A DNA stretch of 64,000 nucleotides from an uncultured Phycisphaerales bacterium. Lineage in GTDB: Bacteria > Planctomycetota > Phycisphaerae > Sedimentisphaerales > Anaerobacaceae. The notes below the pieces were generated by a model. It ran no database searches. It saw only the letters and a program-made list of their open reading frames with translations, and was not told the origin of the DNA. A program made the position numbers and the translations under genes. The stretch spans positions 1-64,000 of the forward strand of contig CALEZT010000010.1 of NCBI GenBank assembly GCA_937927975.1, in the 5' to 3' direction. Below are positions 42,501 to 50,422 of the stretch, piece after piece (positions within the stretch are counted from its first letter, which is position 1; every line of letters begins with the position of its first letter).

Positions 42501-42878
42501 GCCGCAGTTCCAACTGCTGGAGGTGGTGAGCCCGACCTCCAGGCCCAGCCGGGTCGCCTCGCGGACCGTGTACCCGATGGCCTTGACCGACTCGGGCCCC
42601 ATGAACGCGGGTCCCGCCGGCACGAGCTTCTGCGGGTCCTGGGCCCCGACGTCGAAGATATAGACCCCGCCAATCCCCTTGGCCTTGAGCTCCTCCAGTT
42701 CCCGCGTCATCTGCCGCTGGTCCGTGAGCCCGTTGACCCACGCCCAATACACCGAGGGCCGTGCCGCCAGCGGCGGGTTCTCGAACCCTCGCGCCAGACT
42801 CGACGCCTCGACAACGCTCACCATCTGCAACACCCCGATGGCCAGGACCACCGCCAACAACGCTCGACGTGAAACCAT
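39585..42878 (-). CDS. GH106-like alpha-L-rhamnosidase
   Basis: A 1097-residue exported protein that resembles family GH106, calcium-dependent inverting alpha-L-rhamnosidases. After the signal peptide (residues 1-24) comes the family start FENPPLAARPSVYWAWVNG, followed by ELEELKAKGIGGVYIFDVGAQ in the (beta/alpha)8 barrel. The middle carries inserted discoidin-like beta domains (TKFDRVQLGEFEVYS), and the C-terminus a jelly-roll sugar-binding domain (AEVFMNGRSVGTIWKPPFRVDIT). Length is typical. The start at 42878 has AAAGG about 7 bases upstream. Together with GH95 it suggests a deoxy-sugar-rich substrate. Confidence 0.85.
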   Translation of the reverse strand: MVSRRALLAVVLAIGVLQMVSVVEASSLARGFENPPLAARPSVYWAWVNGLTDQRQMTRELEELKAKGIGGVYIFDVGAQDPQKLVPAGPAFMGPESVKAIGYTVREATRLGLEVGLTTSSSWNCGGPWVPPEYASMGLYHAQTTVAGPTRLSEPLAMPALPRNAPRDSQGRPAFVRNAAVLAVPNAKRLPGHEFVIELAPPGTHRIDRVVLYNTDSGDENRYGPMHLYAKDFTVSISTTTTEPDAFREVVRKQLEPHANAQSFAFEPVQARYVKLVILSGHNTKFDRVQLGEFEVYSTEGANVASAYHADGSKTAASLISCSSALGTETEQNWTAANIHDNRKSGAAGSWSSPGLPPLVIEDPEAIVDLTGRVDAEGRLDWDVPAGEWTILRFVCANTGLSLRLPSPNSGGLAIDHFNAEATKFHFQYLLDKLREELGDFRKTAIKQMYVCSYELSGSTWTPDFLAQFKTRRGYDLARYMPVLAGCVVGSHEITSRFLYDYRKTLGDLLVDAFYRAAAELSNEYGLLLCAEAGGPGAPLHQVPVDALKAQGALDIPRGEFWKDHNVWVVKETACASHIYGKRLVDMEAFTSWRHWQDGPFDLKAIADRAFCDGANHMTFHTSAHNPSATDRPGWVYHAGTHMGPSLAWWPKAKPWVDYLARCSYLLQEGLFVADVCCYYGDQGFNFVPPKHIDPSLGYGYDYDVTNAEVILTRMTVKDGRITLPDGMSYELLVLPDREDMDLAVLKRIEELVRAGATVVGRRPTRANGLSDYPARDSEVREIADKLWGPCDGATCREHAYGRGKIVWGTSLRDILHARGFGPDFSVVARDANELDLDFIHRRTPEADIYFVSNKTDRPLGATCTFRVTGRTPELWMPDTGAIRRCKAWEPVGRGTKVDLSLAPYDSAFVVFRDGAKEKGAAGEQTVATTHAIAGPWHVHFPEGWGAPASKVFPELISWTEDSDEGIKYFSGVATYRNQFDAPAGQPDRNTRLLLDLGQVRFIAEVFMNGRSVGTIWKPPFRVDITDVIKPGRNELAVEVANTWSNRLVGDARTEGRDFCRTNIARSLTWQVPWKETPLLASGLLGPTTLHVVKKQD

Positions 42879-42912
42879 GGCAAGACCTTTCAATGGGGGA
42901 CAGCATACGCCA

Positions 42913-42941
42913 TTTACGCCGGAACGCAAGCGCGGTAGGAT
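42913..42941 (+). promoter_or_regulatory. Putative promoter for the channel operon
   Basis: TTTACG (42913-42918), 17 bp, TAGGAT (42936-42941), about 40 bp before the ATG at 42980. The -35 box is weak. Confidence 0.4.
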
Positions 42942-42979
42942 TCGGGCGAATTGGAGACCGATCCTGTGAAGGGATGAGA

Positions 42980-43813
42980 ATGGCCGACATCGGGAACAAG
43001 CCGAAGAGCGGGTGGCGACGGGTCGCGTATGAGATCATCTTTGAGGCCGATACGCCCGCCGGGGAGGCGTTCGACCTGCTGTTGATCGCGAGCATCATCG
43101 CCAACGTCGTCGTGATCATGCTCGACAGCGTCGCATGGATTCATGCGGAATATCAGCGATTGCTGTACGGGCTGGCGTGGGGGTTCACGATCCTCTTCAC
43201 CATCGAGTACATCCTGCGATTGCTGTGCGTGAGGAATCCTCTTCGCTACGCTTTCAGCTTCTTCGGGATCGTGGACGCCCTGGCGATCTTTCCCGCCTAT
43301 GTCGGCCTGCTGCTGTTCGGCACGCTCTCGCTGTCGGTGGTGCGTCTGCTGCGAGTGCTTCGCATCTTCCGCGTTCTGAGGCTGCCCCACTTCATGCGGG
43401 AAGCGGCCTCGCTCGGGGCCTCGCTGCACGCGAGCCGTCGCAAGATCATGGTCTTTCTGCTGACGGTCCTGACGCTGGTCGTGATCGTCGGCGCCCTGAT
43501 GTACACGATCGAGGACCACGAGCGAAGTGGATTCACCAGCATCCCGGTCAGCGTGTACTGGGCGATCGTGACGCTGACCACGGTCGGCTACGGCGACATC
43601 TCCCCCCAGACGCCCCTCGGCCAGTTCCTCGCGTCGGTCGTGATGATCCTGGGCTACTCGATCATCGCCATCCCGACGGGCATCGTCACCGTCGAGTGGG
43701 CTCAGAACCGCTCGCAGCGTCCCGGCGCCTCGGCATCATGCCCGAACTGTGGCTTGGCCCGGCACGACAGCGACGCTCGCTTCTGCAAGCACTGCGGGAC
43801 CAAGCTGCCTTAA
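42980..43813 (+). CDS. Voltage-gated-like potassium channel with C-terminal zinc ribbon
   Basis: A 277-residue membrane protein with six helices (S1-S6). S4 has regularly spaced arginines (VVRLLRVLRIFRVLRL), and the pore loop carries the K+ selectivity filter TTVGYGD (residues 200-206). It closely follows the Kv-type plan of bacterial ion-transport family channels. The C-terminus adds a zinc ribbon, C254-P-N-C257 and C269-K-H-C272, ending FCKHCGTKLP, where many relatives have nothing or a ligand-binding domain. The start is ATG 42980, since AAGGG is 6 bases upstream; an ATG two codons earlier abuts that site. First gene of a probable three-gene operon. Confidence 0.9.
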   Translation: MADIGNKPKSGWRRVAYEIIFEADTPAGEAFDLLLIASIIANVVVIMLDSVAWIHAEYQRLLYGLAWGFTILFTIEYILRLLCVRNPLRYAFSFFGIVDALAIFPAYVGLLLFGTLSLSVVRLLRVLRIFRVLRLPHFMREAASLGASLHASRRKIMVFLLTVLTLVVIVGALMYTIEDHERSGFTSIPVSVYWAIVTLTTVGYGDISPQTPLGQFLASVVMILGYSIIAIPTGIVTVEWAQNRSQRPGASASCPNCGLARHDSDARFCKHCGTKLP

Positions 43814-43891
43814 ACCCCATTCCCTTTGAGCCCTTTCGCTTTCCAGGTTGACAATCCACGCCGGGATTGGCCTACTGGGGCCGAGATCCGT

Positions 43892-44251
43892 ATGCAAAGA
43901 CATCGATTCATTAGACGAGTTCTCGGCGTCGTCCTGTGTGTGACGATCGGGCTGGGTCTGCTCTTGTGGCGGCTCGGACTGGCTCCGCTCTGGGCCGGAC
44001 TGATCAGCCTGAACGCGGTCGCCCTGCTGCTGTACGGCTACGACAAGCGTCAGGCGCGAGCCGGCGGCATCCGCATCCCGGAGGCGGTTCTGCACGTCGT
44101 CGCCCTGCTCGGCGGCAGTCCCGGCGCGCTGGCGGGCCAGGAACTGTTCCGGCACAAGACCCGCAAGCGAGGCTTCCGACTGATTCTGGCCGCCACCTTT
44201 GTCCTCCAGGCCGGGCTGATCTACGCCTACTGGCGCTGGTCCCGAGGCTGA
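43892..44251 (+). CDS. DUF1294 membrane protein
   Basis: A 119-residue protein with three hydrophobic helices and the DUF1294 signature: NAVALLLYGYDKRQAR, RIPEAVLHVVALLGGSPGALAGQELFRHKTRK. The function of the family is unknown. ATG 43892 is chosen as it gives family-like length; a TTG 22 codons upstream is possible. It lies 78 bp after the channel gene and 6 bp before the helicase gene. Confidence 0.85.
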   Translation: MQRHRFIRRVLGVVLCVTIGLGLLLWRLGLAPLWAGLISLNAVALLLYGYDKRQARAGGIRIPEAVLHVVALLGGSPGALAGQELFRHKTRKRGFRLILAATFVLQAGLIYAYWRWSRG

Positions 44252-44257
44252 AGACCC

Positions 44258-46906
44258 ATGGACACATTCCCACCCGGCATCCAGTTCCGCAAGTCCTGGC
44301 GCAGCTACCAGCAGCGGGTGCTCACGGAACTCGAGCGGCACCTCGACGACAACCACCTGCACATCATCGCCGCGCCGGGCTCGGGCAAGACCGTGCTGGG
44401 TCTGGAGGTCATGCGACAGCTCAACCGTCCCACGCTGATCCTGGCCCCCAGTCTCGCCATTCGCGACCAGTGGGTGGATCGATTCGTCAACCTGTTCCTG
44501 GACGCCGGACAAGGCACGCCCAAGTGGATCTCGAAGGACATCCGGGCCCCGCGATTCCTCACGGTCACGACCTACCAGGGGCTCCACGTCGCGTATTCCC
44601 GCGATCCGGACCAGAAGTCGAAATCTCCCGGGCGGGACGCGATCCTCAAGCGGCTCAAGCAACTGGGCGTGAAGACGCTCGTCCTCGACGAAGCCCACCA
44701 CCTGCGAAACGAATGGTGGAAGTGCCTGGCCGACTTGAAGAAGCAGCTCGACGGGCCCACCGTCGTCGCGTTGACCGCGACGCCCCCGTTCGACGTGTCG
44801 CCGCACGAGTGGGAGAAGTACATCGGGCTCTGCGGGCCCATCGACGCGGAGATCTCCGTTCCCGAACTGGTCGCCCAGAAGAATCTCTGTCCCCATCAGG
44901 ACTACGTGCTCCTCTCGGCGCCGCTGCAGGCCGAGCGGCAGCAGATTCGCGAGTTCCGTGCGGAGGTCGAGAAGTTCGTCAAGGGTCTTTGCGCGAACGA
45001 GCCGTTCATCGCGGCCCTGGAGAGTCATCCGAACGTTGCCGAGCCACAGGAACACGTCGAAGAGATCCTCGACGATCCGGATTTCTATTCGAGCGTGGCG
45101 TTCTTTCTCAATCACGTGCGAAAACGACCGCCCCGAAAACTGCTCAGCGTTCTGGGCCTGTCGCGGAGAAAGTGCCCTGGCTTGGACGCCGAATGGATCG
45201 AGACCCTGCTGGCGGGTTGCTTCCACACGCACGCGAAATCCTTCACAGGGCACAAGGATACCATCTCTCGCATCCTCCGCGAGGCCAAGCGGATCGGCAT
45301 CGTCGAGCGCCGGGAGGTCGGCCTTCGCAGCGTCGCCAAGATCGCCAAACTCCTGATCCGAAGCGCGTCGAAACTCAAGAGCGTCGAGGACATCGTCCGC
45401 CTGGAGACGCAGTCCCTCGGCTCAGACCTGCGGATGGTGATCCTGACCGACTTCATCCGGCGGGCCGATTTCCCGAGCGATCCGACCGACGCCAAGCCGG
45501 TCAGGAGACTGGGCGTCGTCCCCATCTTCGAACAGATCCGCCGAGGCGGCGCCGCGAGGCTGGGCATCCTCACCGGGACGTTGACGGTTGTTCCCACCGA
45601 TTCGCAGGAGGTTCTGCGATCCGTCGCTCCCTCGCTGGGCATCGACCCGGCCGACATCGCATTCAAACCTCTGGCTCACGATCCGCGATTCTCCGAGGTA
45701 ACGATCCGCGGCGCAGACAAACAGAAAATGGTTGGCCTGATCACCGCCCTGTTCAGTCGCGGCGGCGTCAACATCCTGGTCGGGACCACCTCGCTCCTGG
45801 GCGAGGGCTGGGACGCGCCTTCGGTGAACTCGCTGATCCTGGCGAGCGTCGTCGGTTCGTACATGCTCTCGAACCAGATGCGGGGCCGCGCCATCCGCAC
45901 GCAAGAGGGCAAGCCGGACAAGACCGCGAACATCTGGCACCTCGTCTGCCAGGAACCCGACACCCCGCACCTCAACGAGGACATGGAGACCCTGACGCGC
46001 CGATTTAAGTCGTTCGTCGGCGTCTCGTTCACGAAGCCTCGAATCACAAGCGGCCTGGGACGCCTGGGCCTGGGCCGCCCGCCGTACACCGCCGCGAGAA
46101 TGCAGCACATCAACGCCGTGATGCAGCGGAAGGCCTGCGACCGCCCTGCGCTCATTCGCGAATGGGAACGGGCCCTGGCCCATGCCAAGGGGGCCGACAT
46201 CGTCGAACAGGTGGCGGTGTCCGAGGCCGCCCTGCCGCGGGACTTCGTCTTCCGCAATGCGGTCCTGGCCCTTCTGTGGCAGGCGTGCCTCTGGTCAGTC
46301 GCGGCCGCCTCTCTCCTGATGCGCTCGCGCGGCGACGAGTCCAGGGTCCTCCTGCTCACCCTCTCGATCGCGTCGGCTCTGGCGGCGCTCGCCTCGCTGC
46401 CCAGGTGCGTGCGGACCCTGTGGCGACTCCTCTGGCATGGGCCTGCCGCATCGAGCCTGCGTCAGGTCGGCAAAGCCGTGCTCCGATCGATGATCGAGGC
46501 CGGAGCGGTCGAGACCGACTTCGCCCGACTGCGGGTCGTCGCCCGCCGACTCGGATTCGGCCTCGTCGGCTGCTCGCTCACAGGCGGCTCCACCCGCGAG
46601 CGATCGGTCTTCCTGGAGGCTCTGCAGGAATTGTTCGGCCCGGTCGAGGACCCTCGATACCTCCTGATCCGCAGATCCTCCCGAGGCTGGTTCGCCCGCA
46701 AGGAGTATCATTCGGTGCCCCGCGCCCTGGGCAAGAACAAAGAGGCCGCGGAGCACCTCCGCAAAATGTGGTCCCTGCGCATCGGGCCGGCGGACCTGGT
46801 CTACACCCGTACGCCGGAAGGCCTTCGCTTCCTCCTGAACGCCCGCGCCCGATCGATGGCCGCGGGATTCGAACGCCGGGCCGAGCGATTGAAATCCTGG
46901 CAGTAG
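44258..46906 (+). CDS. Superfamily 2 DEAD/DEAH helicase with C-terminal membrane hairpin
   Basis: An 882-residue protein. The helicase core has a Q-motif-like SYQQRVL, Walker A APGSGKT (39-45), DEAHH (144-148), motif III ALTATPP, and in the second RecA domain GTTSLLGEGWDAP and motif VI QMRGRAIR. A large insert (about 200-440) separates the two halves. Unusually, two hydrophobic helices follow near residues 667-688 (AVLALLWQACLWSVAAASLL) and 697-716, then a further alpha/beta domain of about 160 residues. Membrane anchoring of an SF2 helicase suggests action on incoming nucleic acid or envelope-linked DNA; that is inference. It starts 6 bp after DUF1294. Confidence 0.83.
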   Translation: MDTFPPGIQFRKSWRSYQQRVLTELERHLDDNHLHIIAAPGSGKTVLGLEVMRQLNRPTLILAPSLAIRDQWVDRFVNLFLDAGQGTPKWISKDIRAPRFLTVTTYQGLHVAYSRDPDQKSKSPGRDAILKRLKQLGVKTLVLDEAHHLRNEWWKCLADLKKQLDGPTVVALTATPPFDVSPHEWEKYIGLCGPIDAEISVPELVAQKNLCPHQDYVLLSAPLQAERQQIREFRAEVEKFVKGLCANEPFIAALESHPNVAEPQEHVEEILDDPDFYSSVAFFLNHVRKRPPRKLLSVLGLSRRKCPGLDAEWIETLLAGCFHTHAKSFTGHKDTISRILREAKRIGIVERREVGLRSVAKIAKLLIRSASKLKSVEDIVRLETQSLGSDLRMVILTDFIRRADFPSDPTDAKPVRRLGVVPIFEQIRRGGAARLGILTGTLTVVPTDSQEVLRSVAPSLGIDPADIAFKPLAHDPRFSEVTIRGADKQKMVGLITALFSRGGVNILVGTTSLLGEGWDAPSVNSLILASVVGSYMLSNQMRGRAIRTQEGKPDKTANIWHLVCQEPDTPHLNEDMETLTRRFKSFVGVSFTKPRITSGLGRLGLGRPPYTAARMQHINAVMQRKACDRPALIREWERALAHAKGADIVEQVAVSEAALPRDFVFRNAVLALLWQACLWSVAAASLLMRSRGDESRVLLLTLSIASALAALASLPRCVRTLWRLLWHGPAASSLRQVGKAVLRSMIEAGAVETDFARLRVVARRLGFGLVGCSLTGGSTRERSVFLEALQELFGPVEDPRYLLIRRSSRGWFARKEYHSVPRALGKNKEAAEHLRKMWSLRIGPADLVYTRTPEGLRFLLNARARSMAAGFERRAERLKSWQ

Positions 46907-47063
46907 AAAATCCGTAGACACAACGAACGAGATCGACCGTCTCTTTGGGAGAATCGACGACAACGGCATTCCCCCCAAACCAAGGGCCAGGCCCAAGCAG
47001 AAAGAGGGCTTCGACCTCGTCTGGCGGTTCCCAGGCGAGCGATGAGCACGCTTCGCCGGCAGC

Positions 47064-48020
47064 TTACAGCTTCTCGACAGCCGCCTGGATCGCGTCGAAT
47101 TTCTCCTCGGCCAGCAGCCGGCCGTAGTCCCGCATGACGCCGAGATTGCGCCAGGCGGCCCAGACGACGTCCTTGCCCCTCGGCGCGGCGAGTTGCTTTG
47201 CGACAAGGGCTGCTTCGGCTTCTACGAAACGATCCAGGGTCTCATGGTTCCACGTGGGCATCTTCTGCGCGAGGGTCGCAAGCCGGGAGACGATCGTCTC
47301 CGTGAGCCTGCGGCCATCAGCGGCCGACGACTCTTTCGGATCTCGCCCGCCCACGCCCTGGTACGGCGGGTCCCCAAGCCTGGACAGGTCCACCGTGTCG
47401 GGGAACAGGTGCATCATGAGCGAAGTCTCGCCCCAGGCAGCGTGGTCGCCCATATAGCCCTCGTCCAGCGCGAGCCAATATTCCGGCGTGCCGAGCACAG
47501 GAATGCCCAACGCCCGGCTCATGCGAACCGCGGTCTCGCGAACGACGATCTGCTGGGCGGCGCCGTAGTGGCCCGTGAGAATGAGGACCGCCTTGAAACC
47601 GTCGCGGGCCATCTCCCGGCAAAGCTGTTCCAGCCACGGACGCAGGAGCCGTGAGAAGACATCGTTCTCGGGGTCCATGATGAAGGTATGGGGTTCATTC
47701 ATGCCGCCGACGCCGCCATAAAGCGATGGCGAAACGACGCCTCCGCCCTTCTGGGCCGCCCGGACGCAGAGCGCATGAGCCTTGACCGCATCGACCCCGA
47801 CAACATTGTGGACGCCGTGCCATTCAATCGTCCCCAGCGGCTGAAAGATCGTTGCACAGGCGGCCCGCGCCTTCTCGATCTCTCGGGGCCGGAGGAACTC
47901 CAGCCGCACCTCCCGCAAGTCGTCGCCTGGCTCATTCTGCGCCTCTGCCGAGGACAGACCGAGCAATGCACCCGTCGCCGCGGTTCCCAACAACTGTCGT
48001 CGCCCGAATCGTCGTGCCAT
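47064..48020 (-). CDS. Exported creatininase family amidohydrolase
   Basis: A 318-residue protein with a twin-arginine signal (RRQLLGTAATGALLG near residues 7-21) and the creatininase fold. Metal ligands are seen in PLGTIEWHGVHNVVGVD (Glu and His/Asp) and TGHYGA, with the later GETSLMMHL. The family includes creatinine amidohydrolase, mycofactocin peptidase MftE and FAPy deformylase; exported planctomycete members have unknown substrates. No mycofactocin genes are nearby. It lies in a single-gene unit convergent with the helicase gene, with 157 bp between them holding nothing recognisable. Confidence 0.85.
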   Translation of the reverse strand: MARRFGRRQLLGTAATGALLGLSSAEAQNEPGDDLREVRLEFLRPREIEKARAACATIFQPLGTIEWHGVHNVVGVDAVKAHALCVRAAQKGGGVVSPSLYGGVGGMNEPHTFIMDPENDVFSRLLRPWLEQLCREMARDGFKAVLILTGHYGAAQQIVVRETAVRMSRALGIPVLGTPEYWLALDEGYMGDHAAWGETSLMMHLFPDTVDLSRLGDPPYQGVGGRDPKESSAADGRRLTETIVSRLATLAQKMPTWNHETLDRFVEAEAALVAKQLAAPRGKDVVWAAWRNLGVMRDYGRLLAEEKFDAIQAAVEKL

Positions 48021-48062
48021 GATTCATCCCCTTTCAGTTCCGACCCATGAGCGTCGCCGCCG

Positions 48063-48091
48063 ATCATATCCGATTCGCTGGACGAATGTAA
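48063..48091 (-). promoter_or_regulatory. Putative sigma70 promoter for the creatininase gene
   Basis: Minus strand TTACAT (48091-48086), 17 bp, TATGAT (48068-48063), about 42 bp before the ATG at 48020. A weak plus-strand candidate for the divergent gene (TGGCAA, 17 bp, TAGACT) ends near 48204. Confidence 0.55.
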
Positions 48092-48222
48092 CCTTTCCGG
48101 CCGAGTCCGCGTAAGAGAACAATAGACGCCTGATCGCCAGGCGAACCGAACGGAATGGCCTGGTGGCTCTTCCGACTGGCAAGACAGGTTCTCATCGTGT
48201 AGACTGCTGAAAGGAGTGAATG

Positions 48223-49212
48223 ATGAGCAAGAGAGCATTGAGGATCATCCTGATCGCGGGTTTGTGCCTTGCGGCCGGCCCGGCGTTTGGCGCGCCGCTG
48301 CAGAAGAGCGAGGTCAACCCCTCGGCCGACTGGGTCGCCCACCTCGACGTGGAGGCCTTCCGCGGTTCGACCCTCGGCAAGCTGGTCCTGGCGGAGTTGA
48401 AGAACCAGGGCCTCGAACAGAAACTCCAGGACTTTTCGAACATTTTCTCGTTCAACCCGCTTCAGGACATCCGCGACATCACCGTCTACGGCACCGGCCA
48501 GGACCGCAGCAACGCGGTGGCCGTGGTCGAAGGCAAGTTCGACACGCAGAAACTCCTTTCGCTGATCCGGCTGAATTCGCAGTACCAGGAGATTCCTTAC
48601 AAGGGCTCGACGCTGCATCGGTGGCAACGGGAAGAGCGAAAGGACCCGCAGGCCTCGTCCGACCAGAAGGGCGAACAGATGATGTACGGATGCATCTGCG
48701 AAGGCAACCGAGTCGTGGTCGGCGCCGGCCTGCAGGCGGTCCAGAGAGCGGTGGATACCCTCAAGGGCCAGGCCACCGGCACGCCGAGCGGTCTGCTCAA
48801 CCAGATCCAGGCGGCCCAGGGCACGGTATTCGCCCAGGTCGCCGCGGCCGGCGTCGGGAAGATGGCCGGACAGAATCCCCAGGCCGCCATGCTGCAGCAG
48901 ACGGATTCCCTGGCTCTGACCCTCGGCGAAACCGGCGATAAGGTCTTCGGGCGATTGAGCCTCAAGGGCCAGACGGCCGAGGTGGCCGAGAACACGACCA
49001 AGATGCTGCAAGGACTGGTCGCCATGATCCAGTTCTCCGCCAGTGAGCAGCCGCGACTGGCGGAACTGGCCAAGAACATCAACATCTCCCAGGCGGACAA
49101 GATGACCGAGGTCCGCATCGAGGCGCCGACGCAGGCGATCTTCCAGTTCGTCAAGGAGCAATGGACGAAACAGAATCCAACGCAGGGCCAGGCGCCCGCC
49201 ACGGTTCGGTAA
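48223..49212 (+). CDS. Exported protein of unknown function
   Basis: A 329-residue protein with a clear signal peptide (residues 1-24, ending FGAPLQ). The body alternates strands and helices with little Cys content. Motifs such as DWVAHLDVEAFRGSTLGKLV and NPLQDIRDITVYG recall a planctomycete family of hypothetical exported proteins, but I cannot name a domain. ATG 48223 gives AAGGAG a 6-base spacing; the ATG immediately before it is too close. Its 3' end overlaps the sigma factor gene by 52 bp, so the two are coexpressed. Confidence 0.75.
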   Translation: MSKRALRIILIAGLCLAAGPAFGAPLQKSEVNPSADWVAHLDVEAFRGSTLGKLVLAELKNQGLEQKLQDFSNIFSFNPLQDIRDITVYGTGQDRSNAVAVVEGKFDTQKLLSLIRLNSQYQEIPYKGSTLHRWQREERKDPQASSDQKGEQMMYGCICEGNRVVVGAGLQAVQRAVDTLKGQATGTPSGLLNQIQAAQGTVFAQVAAAGVGKMAGQNPQAAMLQQTDSLALTLGETGDKVFGRLSLKGQTAEVAENTTKMLQGLVAMIQFSASEQPRLAELAKNINISQADKMTEVRIEAPTQAIFQFVKEQWTKQNPTQGQAPATVR

Positions 49213-49754
49213 TTGCCGAGGCGGCGCTGTGCGAATTGACCTCCGAGGAATTGGCCTGGCAGGCCCGTCGTGGATGCCAGGCCTCTTTCGCGGAGTTGGT
49301 CCGCCGATTCGCGCCCAGGCTCCAGGCGTTTCTCTGTCGCAGGACCCGCGATCGACATGAGGCCGAGGACCTCGTCCAGGACACCTTCCTGCGGGCCTAC
49401 GAAAACTTGGCCCGATACGACAACGCATGGCGGTTCTCGACCTGGCTGTTCACGATTGCCTCCCGCGCCGCAGTCAGCCGGAGCCGCAAGAAGCGCGTCG
49501 AGCGTCCCCGGGACGACCTTTGCGCGCCCCCCTGCGATGAGACCGTCGAGAAGCGGGAACTGTCGGAGAATCTCTGGGCGATCGCGGCCCAGTTGCCCGA
49601 GGGACAACGCCGCTGCCTTCGCTTGCGATACGCCGAGGACATGTCCGTCAAAGAGATCGCCCGCGTGATGGGCAAGTCGCAGGTCTGCGTGAAAGTCCTT
49701 CTCTACCGAGCCCGCGTGAACATGGCCAAACGGATGGAGGAACAAGAGTTATGA
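49161..49754 (+). CDS. ECF-type RNA polymerase sigma factor
   Basis: A 197-residue sigma70-family protein with regions 2 and 4 only, as in ECF sigma factors. Region 2 shows FAELVRRFAPRL and DRHEAEDLVQDTFLRAYENL; region 4 shows LPEGQRRCLRLRYAEDMSVKEIARVMGKSQVCVKVLLYRAR. It redirects RNA polymerase to a dedicated promoter set. The start ATG 49161 lies inside the upstream gene, 52 bp before its stop, with GGAG just upstream. Its stop overlaps the next gene as ATGA, the classical layout of a sigma/anti-sigma pair. Confidence 0.9.
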   Translation: MDETESNAGPGARHGSVIAEAALCELTSEELAWQARRGCQASFAELVRRFAPRLQAFLCRRTRDRHEAEDLVQDTFLRAYENLARYDNAWRFSTWLFTIASRAAVSRSRKKRVERPRDDLCAPPCDETVEKRELSENLWAIAAQLPEGQRRCLRLRYAEDMSVKEIARVMGKSQVCVKVLLYRARVNMAKRMEEQEL

Positions 49755-50293
49755 CAAGTGCAGCCGACCGCAGAAACCCGACGTTGCGGTGCTCGTTCTT
49801 TCGAGTCGCGATCTCCGCCGCGGCCGATTCAAGCCGGCCCCTCGGGCCGGTGACTACCCGGCATCTGCGCGGATGCAGCGACTGCAGACGGTTTCAACGC
49901 GTCTGCCGGGTTCTGAATGAGACGCTGCGATCCGAAGCGGGACCTCACACGCGCCACAGCCTTGCCGACCTGCCGCGCGTCCGACGTCGCGGCCCCGTCC
50001 GATTCGCGCTGGCCGCGGCGGCTTGTCTGGTCGTTGGTGTATCGGCGTTCTGGTTGGGTGGTCGCAAACTGCCCACTGCGCCCGCGGCGATCCCTTACAC
50101 GGTCAGCATCCCGCACATCGACCTGGCGGCCGGCTGGATCGGCGCTCTGGAGGCGCCGCTGATCGCAGAGGCGCGGAACCTCTCGAACGACGCAGGGTCG
50201 GGGATTCGGTTTCTTGCCGCCTGCCTGGCCGTGCGGCCTGCCGATGACCTGGCCGACCCATGGGCCGTCGAATCTCTTTCCTCGCCGGACTGA
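49751..50293 (+). CDS. Probable anti-sigma factor (zinc-finger-like, single-pass)
   Basis: A 180-residue protein whose N-terminal cytoplasmic part holds H-x3-C-x2-C (HLRGCSDC) followed by another Cys (RVC), resembling the ZAS zinc motif of anti-sigma factors. One transmembrane helix lies near residues 84-103 (FALAAAACLVVGVSAFWLG), and the rest is periplasmic. The ATGA overlap with the sigma gene supports the role. The sequence is divergent, so this call rests mainly on position and layout. Confidence 0.65.
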   Translation: MTSAADRRNPTLRCSFFRVAISAAADSSRPLGPVTTRHLRGCSDCRRFQRVCRVLNETLRSEAGPHTRHSLADLPRVRRRGPVRFALAAAACLVVGVSAFWLGGRKLPTAPAAIPYTVSIPHIDLAAGWIGALEAPLIAEARNLSNDAGSGIRFLAACLAVRPADDLADPWAVESLSSPD

Positions 50294-50422
50294 TGCAGCG
50301 CATCCGGAATTCCGCCTTGCTCAGATCCGTTACCGTCGGCCGTCGGCGTGCCTCTTAGGGGTGAAGCCGGGGAGTCGATTCTCCGGCACGGAATCGTCAA
50401 CCCTGTGAGGAGAGCAACAGAG

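Noticed and set aside
43936..46008. A 690-codon plus-strand frame overlapping DUF1294 and the helicase
   Set aside because: Arg/Pro-rich alternative frame of the helicase, lacking motifs.
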